44,356 nucleotides of DNA from Parerythrobacter lacustris (GCF_024626475.1 NZ_JANKHH010000008.1:1-44356); one strand, 5' to 3'; numbered from the stretch's first letter, positions 1 through 8,781 are shown. Notes: a model not told the origin generated them from the sequence alone. A program made the numbers and translations.

Positions 1-103
1 CCCGATACGAAAGCATGTAAGGAACGGGATGCTGTCGCCCGTCGAGTTCGAACGGCAGCAAAACATGAGCACCGAAGGCGTCTAGAAAACTCGGGGCTAT
101 TCA
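1..103 (+). mobile_element. Right end of an IS3-family insertion sequence
   Basis: The first 103 bases hold the end of a transposase reading frame and then an inverted-repeat-like end. The minus-strand reading of the terminus begins TGAATAGCCCCGAGTTTTCT, which fits IS3-family ends (TGA start, a C/G-rich block near position 8). The element ends at TCA (101-103). The next codon, CTC, is already in frame with an RND pump sequence, so the junction is precise. The left end and any target duplication lie outside the window. The IS group cannot be decided from this fragment. Confidence 0.7.
2..85 (+). CDS. IS3-family transposase (OrfB), C-terminal end only
   Basis: The open frame from the window edge to the TAG at 83-85 ends with RNGMLSPVEFERQQN and a further MSTEGV. 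The LSPVEFE block is the typical C-terminal tail of IS3-family OrfB (DDE-type) transposases. The catalytic core lies upstream of the window, so whether the element is intact cannot be judged. The frame stops 18 bases before the element's end, as is normal for this family. Confidence 0.65.
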   Translation, partial: PIRKHVRNGMLSPVEFERQQNMSTEGV

Positions 104-865
104 CTCGAAAGGATTTTCGTGTCAACAGCGAATGGCAACTCGGTCCCGTTGAATGCAATCGCCGATCCACAATTGAAAAGCACACCTCCAGAAATCACGC
201 GGTACGGCTTGAGGCGCACAGTAACTGTCGTAGGCTATAACGAGCCCGGTGTGCTCGCATCGGATCTCAATGCAGAGGTGCAGGAGAAATTGAAGTCGAT
301 TGCGTTGCCGAAAGGATATCGCTTTTCCCAAGGCGGCGAAGCGGAAGCTGCGTCCCGCAGCTTCTCGGGTCTGGGCCCAGTTGTGTTGCTCGCCATATTC
401 GGAATCTTCGGCGTTTTGGTGCTCGAATTCGGGCGCTTCAAGGAAACGGCGGTGGTGGCCGGTGTTATCCCGCTAGGAGTACTGGGCGGGCTTATCGCAT
501 TGTTCCTGACAGGAAACTCATTGTCCTTCCTTGCCTTGATTGGTTTCGTTGCGCTGGTCGGGATTGAAATAAAGAACTCAATCTTGCTTGTGGATTTCAC
601 TACGCAGCTCCGCAAACAAGGGATGGGTTTGCGCGAAGCGATCGAAAAAGCAGGCGAGGTCCGTTTCTTGCCAATCTTGCTTACCAGCTTGACCGCGATC
701 GGTGGCCTGATGCCCTTGGCCCTGAGCGGCTCATCACTCTATTCACCCTTGGCTTGGGTAATTATCGGCGGGTTGGTCAGTTCAACGTTCCTCAGCCGTC
801 TTGTCATTCCGGCCATGTACCTCTTGGTGATCCGAGGTGAGGAAGCAGAAGCAGTTGAAGTCTGA
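104..865 (+). pseudogene. RND efflux pump, C-terminal remnant cut by the IS
   Basis: The frame begins directly at the IS end (LERIFVSTANG) and runs to TGA at 863-865. It matches the last quarter of an AcrB/MdtB-type inner-membrane RND pump. The end of the periplasmic porter domain (VPLNAIA, ITRYGLRRTVTV) is followed by the final group of membrane helices, including the GIEIKNSILLVDF segment typical of transmembrane helix 10-11. About 750-800 residues of a normal ~1030-residue pump are missing, so a working transporter is very unlikely. A GTG at 119 could restart translation of 248 residues. GC is clearly lower than in the neighbouring MFS gene, suggesting acquired DNA. Confidence 0.8.
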
Positions 866-938
866 CGCGAGAAGATGCGTTCACGCGTATCCATCTTGCG
901 CAGCGATGGAAGCGAAGCGGAGGGATGCGTTCTTGAGC
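866..938. other. Convergent intergenic stretch
   Basis: This short gap lies between the end of the RND remnant and the stop of the MFS gene. It holds two copies of GATGCGTTC and a 5-bp inverted repeat CCATC/GATGG at about 890-907. No convincing terminator with a T-run is visible. Confidence 0.3.
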
Positions 939-2228
939 TTACCGCGCCACCGCCAGCGCGCCCCCATCGCGGCGGATGACCGGGATCAGCCAGTGGAACC
1001 ATGCCAGTGCCAGCAGGTAGGAACTCGAGGCAAAGACAAACAGCGGGACGAAACCGAACCCGGCATCGAGTACGCGGCCAGCAACGAGGCTGATCAGCAC
1101 CCCGCCCATATTGCCCATGAAAGCCCCGAATGCGGTTACCCGGGCGACCTGACGATTGGGGACGACATCGGTGATGGTGGAGAAGATCGAGAGCGAAAAG
1201 CCCTGGTGCCCGGCCATTACCACGCCCATCATCACCGCTACCGGCCAGAACGAATCGAGCTGCAGCACCAGCGGTAGCGGTGCAACCACCAGCGCTGAGA
1301 CGAGCATCACGGTCTTGCGTACACGGTTGACGCTCCACCCGCGCTCCAGCAGCCAGGTCGAGGCCCAGCCCGCCAGCAGCGCGCCCAGCCCGGAGCCGGC
1401 GAAGGCGATAGCAAGCGGGACCGCGAGCTCCAGCGTCGTCAGCCCGAATTCCTTGCGGTAGTAATCGGCCAGCCAGAAATTGATGAACCACCAGGTCATG
1501 TCCGACAACGCCTTGGCGACGACGATGCCCCAAGTCTGGCGGTTGGTCAGGATGCTGCCGTAGGCATCATGCTCGATGCCTTCGGAGGTTGCGCTATCGC
1601 CGAATACGGCGTCGGCCCGCATTTCATCTTCCGATGGAATCGCAAACCTCACGCCGCGCGCAAGAACCATCCACAGCACCAGCGATATCAGCCCGCCGAT
1701 CCCGCCCACCACCAGCGCCCCGCGCCAGCCGAAAGCAAGCGCAAGGCCGGGGATGACAAACGGCATGGCGATCGTGCCTGCCCCGGCCAGCAATGTCGCG
1801 AATCCGAGGGCGAGCGAGCGCCGGTCCGGCTCGAACAGGGTGGCGACGGTCTTGATGGTCAAGGGCGTCTGCACCGCTTCGGTCACGCCCAGCCCGACCC
1901 GCGCGGCGACCACCTGCCAGGTGGTGATGGCCCAGCCGTGCGCCATCGCGGCGAAGCTCCAAGCCGTTGCGCCGAGCTGCATCGAGCGGTGTACGCCCAG
2001 CCGGTCGACCAGCCAGCCGGTGAACAGGAAGGCGAAGGCGGCCGAGAACTGGGTGACCGCCGCCAAATCGCCGAAATCGCTGTCGCTCCAGCCGAAATCC
2101 GCCATCATGTCGGGCTTGAGAATGGCGATGATCGGGCGGTCCATCGCATTGAACACCCCGGCGATGCACAGCACGGTGAACAGAGACCAGCGCAACCGGC
2201 TCGACAGGGGCGGGGAACTTTCGGCCAT
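939..2228 (-). CDS. MFS permease, probable inner-membrane transporter of SQ or its glycoside
   Basis: This 429-residue protein is of the usual major facilitator length, with about 12 hydrophobic segments. The motif-A-like loop between helices 2 and 3 reads GWLVDRLGVHR. The N-terminal segment (GVFNAMDRPIIAI) resembles the anion/hexuronate-type (ACS/ExuT) permeases. The start at 2228 has AGGA about 8 bases upstream. It lies 110 bases downstream of the TonB receptor gene on the same strand, with a stem-loop between them. By context it should carry sulfoquinovose or sulfoquinovosyl glycerol, taking the place of the ABC importer known from Agrobacterium. Substrate is inference; the family is secure. 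Confidence 0.8.
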   Translation of the reverse strand: MAESSPPLSSRLRWSLFTVLCIAGVFNAMDRPIIAILKPDMMADFGWSDSDFGDLAAVTQFSAAFAFLFTGWLVDRLGVHRSMQLGATAWSFAAMAHGWAITTWQVVAARVGLGVTEAVQTPLTIKTVATLFEPDRRSLALGFATLLAGAGTIAMPFVIPGLALAFGWRGALVVGGIGGLISLVLWMVLARGVRFAIPSEDEMRADAVFGDSATSEGIEHDAYGSILTNRQTWGIVVAKALSDMTWWFINFWLADYYRKEFGLTTLELAVPLAIAFAGSGLGALLAGWASTWLLERGWSVNRVRKTVMLVSALVVAPLPLVLQLDSFWPVAVMMGVVMAGHQGFSLSIFSTITDVVPNRQVARVTAFGAFMGNMGGVLISLVAGRVLDAGFGFVPLFVFASSSYLLALAWFHWLIPVIRRDGGALAVAR

Positions 2229-2283
2229 CGCGGCTTCCTAATCGACGGGGGGTAAACCGGGCAAGCAGCGCCCGAAACACGAA

Positions 2284-2309
2284 GGGCCGCCGGATCGCTC
2301 CGGCGGCCC
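2284..2309 (-). terminator. Strong GC stem-loop between TonB receptor and MFS genes
   Basis: A perfect 11-bp inverted repeat (GGGCCGCCGGA / TCCGGCGGCCC) with a 4-base loop lies 30 bases after the receptor stop and 56 bases before the MFS start. No long T-run follows. It may work as a leaky terminator or an mRNA 3'-end stabiliser, lowering permease expression relative to the receptor. Confidence 0.5.
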
Positions 2310-2338
2310 CAAGTGTCATGCGATCGTCAGGGGATGCC

Positions 2339-4681
2339 TCAACGCACCCGGGCCCGCAGGCTCACCCCGAAGAAGCGGTCGGCATCGCGCGGGATCTGCA
2401 GGCGCTGCCCGTTGCTGACGTTGAGCAGCGCGTAGCTCTCGTCAGTGATGTTCCGCACGTGGAAGGTGAGGCGATAAAGATCGTCCGGATCGGAGAAGCC
2501 GAGCGAGGCGTTCCAGATGCCGTAGGGATCGATCGGCCCACTTTCCCCGAGGTCGGAGAATTGCCGGCTGACATGGCGGAAATCGGTGTCGAGATAGAGC
2601 TTGAACCCGCCGAGGTCGGTCTCGTAATTCGCCCCCAGAGTGTAGACGAACTTGGGCGCCAGCGGCAGCTGGGTGCCGTTGCGCGCGTCGGGGGCATTGG
2701 TCAGCGGATTGGGGTTGAACTCCTTCACCCGGGCATCGGCATAGGCACCGCTCGCCCGCAAGGTCAGCCCGTCGGTCGGCACCGCCGTCAGGTCGATCTC
2801 GAAGCCTTCGCTCTTGACCGTCCCGGCGTTGGTGAGGTTGGTGATCAGCGTCTGCGGATTGCCGATCAGGATGAAATTGTTCGCCTGGAAGTTGTCATAC
2901 TCGACCGAGAAGGCGGAGACGTTGAGCTGGACACGGTTGTCGAGGAATTGTGACTTCAATCCGATTTCGAACGCGTCGGAAGTTTCCTCGTCGATCGGAA
3001 CAGAGTTGGTCGGCGCGGTGTGGTTGAAGAACACGTTGAACGCCGGTCCCTTGTAACCCCGCGTATAGCTGCCGTAGAGCAGCACGTCGTCCGACGGGGT
3101 GAACTGCAGCACCGCCTTGCCTGAAAGGTTGCCGTTGCTGCTGCTGCCGGCCGAAGTGTTGGTTCCGTTCCCGCCGTTCGCGATGAGCCCCCCCGCCGGA
3201 TTGGCAACGACGCCCGGGCCGGTTGCGGGAAGTCCGGTGGCCGCATTCACGCCGGGCGCGCGGACATGGACGTAGTCGAGATCGTCCCAGGTGTAGCGCA
3301 AGCCCCCGGTCAGCGCGAACATATCGCTGAAGCGGTAGGTCGCCTGCCCGAACAGCGCGAGGTTCTTCGAATTGACGTCGCTGTCGGAGGTCGCGGTGGG
3401 GAAGAGCGTGTTGACTGTGTCGTTGACATTGCACGGCCGCGCGCCGGTCGCCGGATCGACTGGCAGGGTCGAGGTGGTGCAGGTAATGTCGCGGCGGGTG
3501 AACGCCTGCTGGTTGTCCGACCGCCAGTAGAACGCACCGACCTGGTAGAAGAACGGAGCGGCCTGATCCGAGGCGAGCCGCGCTTCGACCGAGAACTGCT
3601 GCGTGTCGACGGTACCGTCATCATGCAGCTGGCCTGCGGTGGTGGTTGCGCGGGGCAAGAAGTCGCCTTCGCGGATTTCGCGGTTGGTCCAGTCGCGATA
3701 GCCGGCGACCACGCTCAGCGTATGGCTTTCGAACACGTCGAAATCACCCGAAGCGGTCAGGCTCCACTGCTTGTCCCGCGTCTGGGTGACGAGGTTGTGG
3801 TTGACCGAACGCTGCTCGAGCCCCTGCGCGACGCCGCCCGGCAGGCCGAGTTCGGCATCGAGGATTGCCCCGCGGCTGACGGTGGTGACATCGGCGCAGC
3901 AGTCGTCGTCGGCGCGGAAATAGTCGGCGATGAAGCGCAGGCGGGCCGGGCCGTTGTCGTAGTCGACCAGGCCGCGCGCACCGTAGTGTTCATAGCCATT
4001 GACATCGTCGCCGGTCGCGATGTTGCGGATATTGCCGTCATAGCTGCCGTAGAAGCCGGTCACGCGCGCGCTGAGATCGGTCCCCAGCGGGCCGGAGAGC
4101 GATCCGCGCAGGCGGTATTCATCGCCTTCGTACCATTCGGCCCGCCCGTCGGCTTCGAAGCTATCGGTTCCGCCCTTGGAGACGATGCTGACGAGGCCGG
4201 CACTGGCGTTCTTGCCGAACAGCGTGCCTTGCGGGCCGCGCAGGACTTCGAGCCGCTCGGCATCGACCAGGTCCATGAAGGCCTGTCCCGAGCGGCTGAG
4301 GACGACCCCGTCGACCACGGTCGAGACGCTGGGTTCGGCGGCGATCGAGAAGGTGATGGTGCCGACGCCGCGCATCACGATCGCGCTGTTGGCGCTGGTG
4401 GTGCCCTTGCGGAAGGTGACCGAGGGAACGATCTGCGTCAGCCCTTCGAGGCTGGTGGTACCGGTCTGCTCGAGCCGGTCGCCGGTGACTGCGGTGATAG
4501 AAATCGGAACATCCTGCACATTTTCCGAAACCTTCTGCGCCGTGACGACGATGACATCGACCCCGTTTCCGGTTTCGCCAGCGGCGTCGTCTTGTGCGTG
4601 CGCTGTAGTCGCCGCACCCATCCCGATCACGCTGGACGACAAGCACAATGCGCGCAGCGCACGGTTACGCAGTAGTTTCAT
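2339..4681 (-). CDS. TonB-dependent outer-membrane receptor
   Basis: The protein has 780 residues from the chosen ATG at 4681, which has a GAGGGAGAG ribosome site just upstream and starts a clear signal peptide ending TAHAQ. An upstream in-frame ATG at 4762 would prepend residues with no signal-like character. A TonB-box-like stretch (VDVIVVTAQK) comes next, then the plug (VPISITAVTG, EVLRGPQGTLFGKNA), then a ~600-residue beta-barrel ending GVSLRARVR. Such receptors import substrates across the outer membrane using TonB energy. It faces the SQ operon across a shared 145-base promoter region, so uptake of sulfoquinovosyl glycerol or SQ is the natural inference. The sequence alone does not show the ligand. 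Confidence 0.88.
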   Translation of the reverse strand: MKLLRNRALRALCLSSSVIGMGAATTAHAQDDAAGETGNGVDVIVVTAQKVSENVQDVPISITAVTGDRLEQTGTTSLEGLTQIVPSVTFRKGTTSANSAIVMRGVGTITFSIAAEPSVSTVVDGVVLSRSGQAFMDLVDAERLEVLRGPQGTLFGKNASAGLVSIVSKGGTDSFEADGRAEWYEGDEYRLRGSLSGPLGTDLSARVTGFYGSYDGNIRNIATGDDVNGYEHYGARGLVDYDNGPARLRFIADYFRADDDCCADVTTVSRGAILDAELGLPGGVAQGLEQRSVNHNLVTQTRDKQWSLTASGDFDVFESHTLSVVAGYRDWTNREIREGDFLPRATTTAGQLHDDGTVDTQQFSVEARLASDQAAPFFYQVGAFYWRSDNQQAFTRRDITCTTSTLPVDPATGARPCNVNDTVNTLFPTATSDSDVNSKNLALFGQATYRFSDMFALTGGLRYTWDDLDYVHVRAPGVNAATGLPATGPGVVANPAGGLIANGGNGTNTSAGSSSNGNLSGKAVLQFTPSDDVLLYGSYTRGYKGPAFNVFFNHTAPTNSVPIDEETSDAFEIGLKSQFLDNRVQLNVSAFSVEYDNFQANNFILIGNPQTLITNLTNAGTVKSEGFEIDLTAVPTDGLTLRASGAYADARVKEFNPNPLTNAPDARNGTQLPLAPKFVYTLGANYETDLGGFKLYLDTDFRHVSRQFSDLGESGPIDPYGIWNASLGFSDPDDLYRLTFHVRNITDESYALLNVSNGQRLQIPRDADRFFGVSLRARVR

Positions 4682-4752
4682 GATGCTCTCCCTCTTCCCA
4701 CAGGCGTGACCGGTGCCTCGCATGGGCCCTGAATGCACGATCCTCAGGCTCG

Positions 4753-4781
4753 AAAATGTCACTCGCGCGTTTTTATGTCAA
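4753..4781 (-). promoter_or_regulatory. Candidate promoter of the TonB receptor gene
   Basis: Read on the minus strand, a perfect TTGACA (-35, plus positions 4776-4781) is followed after 17 bases by CATTTT (weak -10, 4753-4758). The -35 box sits inside the candidate LacI operator. The -10 matches consensus at only three of six bases. Confidence 0.4.
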
Positions 4782-4791
4782 GCGCTGTCAT
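4775..4791. promoter_or_regulatory. Candidate LacI-family operator
   Basis: The sequence ATGTCAAGCGCTGTCAT is an imperfect palindrome around GCGC. Its right half, GCGCTGTCAT, equals half of the ATGACAGCGCTGTCAT-type sites used by sugar-responsive LacI regulators in sphingomonads and Caulobacter. The left half carries one extra base. It lies in the divergent region between the receptor and the GH31 gene and overlaps the receptor's -35 box, where a repressor would act. The lacI gene is the second gene of the operon. Confidence 0.5.
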
Positions 4792-4826
4792 ATGCCTCTT
4801 GATCGACATGGGGATGTGATGCAACA

Positions 4827-6863
4827 ATGCCGCACAGGAGAGGGCTTTTGGGCGTAGATCTGCACTTCCGGTGCCGTGAGGACGGGTTCGAACTCGTCAT
4901 GGGCGCCCGCGTCCTGCTCAATCACACCGATTCCTGTCCTTCGGTAGTCATTGCCCGGGGCGCGCCGCTGGTCGAGATGGTGCGGGGCAACTTCCGTATC
5001 GAGGATTCACCCACGGGGCAGATTGCGCCGGGCGCGTTCCGGCGGGCCGGGGACGAGATCGAATTGCTCGATGCCAGACGGCCGGTGGTGCGTCTTTCAT
5101 GCTCGGGAAACAGCCTGCGGATCACCTGTCTGGAGCCGGGCTACGACCGGATCTGGCTGCACTTGCCCGCGACGCCTGGCGGCGCGGTTTGGGGCGGCGG
5201 GGAGCAGATGAGCTATCTCGACCTGACGGGCCGCCGTTACCCGATGTGGACCAGCGAGCCGGGGGTGGGGCGCGACAAGTCGACCGAATTGACCCGGGCG
5301 ATGGATGCCGAGGGCATGGCCGGGGGCAATTACTGGACGACCAATTACCCCCAGCCGACCTTCCTCACTTCCGACTGGCTGGCGGTGCATTGCGCCGAAA
5401 GTGCCTATTCGGTGCTCGATTTCACCGATCCTTCGCGCCACGTGGTCGAGGTGTGGCGGGGCGAGGCCCGCTTCGAATTCCTCGCCGCCGATGGGCCGAA
5501 GGAGCTGGTCGGGCGACTCTCAGACCGGTTCGGTCGCCAGCCCGAACTGCCCGAATGGGCGCTCGCCGGGGCGATCGTCGGCCTCAAGTCGGGCGACAGC
5601 AGCTTCGACCGGCTTGAGCGGTTTATCGATGCGGGCGCGGCCATCGCGGGGCTGTGGTGCGAGGACTGGGCCGGCATCCGCGAGACGAGCTTCGGACGGC
5701 GGCTGTTCTGGGACTGGCATCTCGGAGCGCGCAGCGCCGAGCGCTTCCCCGATCTGGAAACCCGCATCGCCGAGTTTGCCCAACGCGGCATCCGGTTCCT
5801 CGCCTATGTGAACCCCTATCTGGCGGTCGACGGCGAACTGTTCGCCGAGGCGGCGGCGGGCGGCCACTTCTGCCTCGCGCCGGGTCGCGACGAACCGCAC
5901 CTGGTCGATTTCGGCGAGTTCGACTGCGGCGTGCTCGACTTCACCCGCGAGGCAACCCGCGCATGGTTTGCCGAGCGTATCATCGGGCGCGAGATGCTCG
6001 ACCGCGGTATTGCCGGATGGATGGCCGACTTCGGAGAGTATCTCCCCACCGACCTGCGGCTCGCCGACGGGTCGGACCCGATGGAGGCGCACAACCTCTA
6101 TCCGGTGCAGTGGGCCGAGGTGAACGCCCGCGCGGTTGCCGGCCGGGGCAAGACCGGAGAGGCGCTGTTTTTAATGCGCGCCGGATTTTCCGGCGTGCAG
6201 GCGCATTGCCCCCTGCTTTGGGCGGGCGACCAATGCGTCGATTTCAGCCGCCACGACGGGATCGGCACGGTCATCACCGCGGCGCTTTCTGCGGGGCTGG
6301 TGGGCAATGCCTACAGCCATGCCGATTGCGGTGGCTACACCTCGCTCCATGGGCATATCCGGACTGAGGAACTGCTGATGCGCTGGTGCGAGCTTGCAGC
6401 CTTCGCTCCGGTGATGCGCAGCCACGAGGGCAACCGGCCCGAGGAGAACCTCCAGTACGACAGCACGCCCGGACTGCTTGCCTGCTTCGCGCGCTGGAGC
6501 CGGGTCCACGCGCACCTCGCGCCTTATGTCCGCACGCTATGCCGCGAAGCAGCGCAGACCGGCCTCCCGCTCCAGCGCCCGCTGTTCCTCGAGTATCCCG
6601 ATCATCCGGAGCTGTTTGCAGTGCAGGACCAGTATCTCTACGGACCGGAGTTGCTGGTTGCGCCCGTGATCGAGGAAGGCGCGGACCGGCGCGAAATTGT
6701 GCTTCCCGGCGATGCGCCGTGGCGGCATTGCTGGACAGCTGAGGACTTCGCGCCGGGAACGCACACCATAGCCGCTCCGATCGGCGCGCCGCCGGTGTTC
6801 TATCGACCGGGCAGCACCCATGCGGCGCTGTTTGCCGGGCTTGCAGGGGTTTTGGGCAAATGA
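4827..6863 (+). CDS. GH31 sulfoquinovosidase (SQase)
   Basis: This enzyme hydrolyses alpha-sulfoquinovosides, such as sulfoquinovosyl glycerol, to free sulfoquinovose. With 678 residues it matches E. coli YihQ in length and runs parallel to it (GWMADFGEYLPTD, FLMRAGFSG, WAGDQ, MRSHEGNRP). The nucleophile is D401 (MADFGE) and the acid/base D468 (WAGDQ), counted from the 4827 ATG. The sulfonate-recognition residues of YihQ (R301, W304, Y508) have counterparts R292 and W295 (GRRLFWDW) and Y504 (CGGYTSL), with constant offsets of 9 and 4. This separates it from ordinary alpha-glucosidases. The start may instead be TTG 4848, which has a better ribosome site. Its stop overlaps the lacI start by 4 bases. 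It has no signal peptide, so it acts in the cytoplasm. Confidence 0.92.
   Translation: MPHRRGLLGVDLHFRCREDGFELVMGARVLLNHTDSCPSVVIARGAPLVEMVRGNFRIEDSPTGQIAPGAFRRAGDEIELLDARRPVVRLSCSGNSLRITCLEPGYDRIWLHLPATPGGAVWGGGEQMSYLDLTGRRYPMWTSEPGVGRDKSTELTRAMDAEGMAGGNYWTTNYPQPTFLTSDWLAVHCAESAYSVLDFTDPSRHVVEVWRGEARFEFLAADGPKELVGRLSDRFGRQPELPEWALAGAIVGLKSGDSSFDRLERFIDAGAAIAGLWCEDWAGIRETSFGRRLFWDWHLGARSAERFPDLETRIAEFAQRGIRFLAYVNPYLAVDGELFAEAAAGGHFCLAPGRDEPHLVDFGEFDCGVLDFTREATRAWFAERIIGREMLDRGIAGWMADFGEYLPTDLRLADGSDPMEAHNLYPVQWAEVNARAVAGRGKTGEALFLMRAGFSGVQAHCPLLWAGDQCVDFSRHDGIGTVITAALSAGLVGNAYSHADCGGYTSLHGHIRTEELLMRWCELAAFAPVMRSHEGNRPEENLQYDSTPGLLACFARWSRVHAHLAPYVRTLCREAAQTGLPLQRPLFLEYPDHPELFAVQDQYLYGPELLVAPVIEEGADRREIVLPGDAPWRHCWTAEDFAPGTHTIAAPIGAPPVFYRPGSTHAALFAGLAGVLGK
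4836..4850 (+). promoter_or_regulatory. Ribosome site suggesting a TTG start for the SQase gene
   Basis: AGGAGAGGG (4836-4844) precedes an in-frame TTG at 4848 at ideal spacing and lies inside the frame opened by ATG 4827. The ATG has no good ribosome site of its own. If TTG is used, the protein begins LGVDLHFRC and loses seven residues. Confidence 0.5.
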
Positions 6864-7870
6864 GCGAGCGATCGAATATCCGCGATGTGGCCGAGCGCGC
6901 CGGGGTGGCGGTGAAGACCGTCAGCCGGCTGCTCAACGGGCATCCCTATGTCCGCGCCGAAACCCGCGAAAAGATCGAGCGGGCGATGAAGGAGCTCGAT
7001 TTCCGCCCCAGCGTCGCCGCGCGCATCCTGTCGGGCGCAAAGTCTAACCAGGTCGCGCTGATCTACGACAATCACAGCCCCTATTACATGTTTCAGATCC
7101 AGACCGGCTGCTGGGATGCCTGCAAAGCGCAGGGCATCCGCCTGATCGCCCAGCCGATCGATATCGACGACCCCGATGTCGGCGAACAGGTCCGCGGGCT
7201 GGTGATGGAAACCCATGTCGACGGGATCATCCTGTCGAGCCCGGTGACTGATTGCGCACCGGTGCTGAAGATGCTCGATGCGCTCGACACGCCCTTCGTC
7301 CGCATTTCTCCCGGCACCAACCATGCGCTGACCAGTTCGGTGTTCATGGATGATGCGCAGGCCGCCGACGACATGACCAGCCTGCTGATCAACAAGGGGC
7401 ACCGCCGGATCGGGTTCATCAAGGGCCATCCCAACCACATGGCGAGCGACGAGCGCCTGTTCGGCTATCGCCGCGCGCTCGACCGGGCCGGCATCGCCTT
7501 CGAACCGGGGCTGGTGCGCGACGGCGAATTCGATGTCGAAAGCGGGATCAGGGCAGGGGGCGAGCTGCTCGACCTGCCCAATCCGCCAACCGCGATCTTC
7601 GCCTCCAACGACGATATGGCAGCGGGCGTCCTTGCGGTAGCGCACGAGCGCGACATCGACGTGCCGCACGATTTGTCGGTCGTCGGGTTCGACGACACCC
7701 CGCTCGCGCGCACCGTTTATCCGCCGCTGACGACGATCCACCAGCCGATGGCGGAGCTCGCGCGGACCGCGACCGAGATCCTCGTTTCGGGCGGCGATAT
7801 CAACCACCAGCGCCTGCCGCACCAATTGATCGAACGCGCTTCCGTCGCGCCACCGAAGGGATACGAATGA
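6860..7870 (+). CDS. LacI-family transcriptional regulator of the SQ locus
   Basis: The 336-residue protein has an N-terminal LacI helix-turn-helix (residues ~4-50: NIRDVAERAGVAVKTVSRLL, then NGHPYVRAETR). A periplasmic-binding-protein-like effector domain follows (DGIILSSPV, GHRRIGFIKG, FASNDDMAAGV, SVVGFDDTPLA). It starts in an ATGA overlap with the SQase gene and ends in an ATGA overlap with the reductase gene, so it is co-transcribed and probably autoregulated. The likely inducer is SQ or its glycoside. The likely target is the divergent region at 4682-4826, where a LacI-type half site is seen. Repressor action is assumed from family habit. Confidence 0.88.
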   Translation: MSERSNIRDVAERAGVAVKTVSRLLNGHPYVRAETREKIERAMKELDFRPSVAARILSGAKSNQVALIYDNHSPYYMFQIQTGCWDACKAQGIRLIAQPIDIDDPDVGEQVRGLVMETHVDGIILSSPVTDCAPVLKMLDALDTPFVRISPGTNHALTSSVFMDDAQAADDMTSLLINKGHRRIGFIKGHPNHMASDERLFGYRRALDRAGIAFEPGLVRDGEFDVESGIRAGGELLDLPNPPTAIFASNDDMAAGVLAVAHERDIDVPHDLSVVGFDDTPLARTVYPPLTTIHQPMAELARTATEILVSGGDINHQRLPHQLIERASVAPPKGYE

Positions 7871-8781
7871 GCACCTTGCCAGCCCCACCCGAATGGCGCC
7901 GCCTCGGCTCCAGCGACATTGCCATCTCGTCGCTCGCCTGGGGAATGTGGCGACTGGCCGAGAACGGCCGGACCGCTGGCGAAGCGGCGCGGCTCGTCCA
8001 TGCCGCGCTCGATGCCGGGATCACCCTGCTCGATACGGCGGACATCTACGGTTTCGACGGTGAGGGCGGCTTCGGCGATGCCGAGGCGCTGCTCGGCGAA
8101 GTGCTGGCGGCGGAACCCGCGTTGCGCGAACGGATGGTGCTGGCGAGCAAGGGCGGGATCATGCCGCCGCTGCCCTACGACCAGTCGGCAGAGTATCTTT
8201 CCGGCGTGATCGATGCCTCGCTGCGGCGGATGCGGGTCGAGACGATCGACCTCTACCAGATCCATCGGCCCGATATCCTCGCCCACCCGCAAGAGGTGGC
8301 GCGCACGCTCGAAGACGCGGTTGCCGCAGGCAAGATCCGCAGCATCGGCGTATCGAACTTCACCCAGGCGCAGACCGAAGCTCTGGCTCACTTCCTCGCT
8401 ACCCCGCTGGTGGCGACACAGCCCGAAATCAGTCCGCTGCGGATCGACTGCTTCGAGAATGGCGAACTCGACCAGGCGATGCGGCTGGGCCTTACCCCGC
8501 TGGCATGGTCTCCGCTTGGCGGTGGGCGCTTGCTCTCGCCGGAAAGCGCACGGGACAAGGCTGTCGCTGCCGAGCTGGACCGGATCGCCGCAGAGCAAAA
8601 CGTCAGCCGTTCGGTCGCGGCCTATGGCTGGCTGATGGCGCATCCCGCCGGGATCGTCCCCATCATCGGTTCGCAAAGCGCAGAGCGCATTGCCGAGGGT
8701 GCGCAGGCGCTCTCCATGCACTGGACACGGCAGGATTGGTACGCGGTGCTGGTCGCCGCGCGTGGTGAGAGGCTTCCCTGA
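7867..8781 (+). CDS. Aldo-keto reductase, probable 6-oxo-glucose reductase
   Basis: The 304-residue protein is a single AKR barrel. The catalytic tetrad is visible: D56 and Y61 (LLDTADIYG), K95 (LASKGG) and H133 (YQIHRPD). Near the C-terminus, IIGSQSAERIAEG is the usual NAD(P)H phosphate-binding region. In the known oxidative SQ pathway an AKR (SmoB) reduces 6-oxo-glucose, the product of desulfonation, to glucose with NADPH. The position, overlapping lacI by 4 bases and the monooxygenase by 1 base, strongly supports that role. Family assignment is certain; substrate is inferred from neighbours. Confidence 0.85.
   Translation: MSTLPAPPEWRRLGSSDIAISSLAWGMWRLAENGRTAGEAARLVHAALDAGITLLDTADIYGFDGEGGFGDAEALLGEVLAAEPALRERMVLASKGGIMPPLPYDQSAEYLSGVIDASLRRMRVETIDLYQIHRPDILAHPQEVARTLEDAVAAGKIRSIGVSNFTQAQTEALAHFLATPLVATQPEISPLRIDCFENGELDQAMRLGLTPLAWSPLGGGRLLSPESARDKAVAAELDRIAAEQNVSRSVAAYGWLMAHPAGIVPIIGSQSAERIAEGAQALSMHWTRQDWYAVLVAARGERLP

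Noticed and set aside
873-932. Direct repeat GATGCGTTC at about 873 and 924
   Set aside because: Nine bases twice in 60 bases with no flanking structure is likely chance or local slippage.
3266-4675. Long open frame (469 codons) on the plus strand opposite the TonB receptor
   Set aside because: It is a shadow of the receptor: composition follows the opposite strand, there is no domain or ribosome site, and the receptor frame carries clear plug and barrel motifs.
4827-6863. Calling the GH31 enzyme an ordinary alpha-glucosidase or alpha-xylosidase
   Set aside because: The R..W pair and the Tyr used for sulfonate binding in YihQ are all in place with constant spacing, and the neighbours are sulfonate genes.
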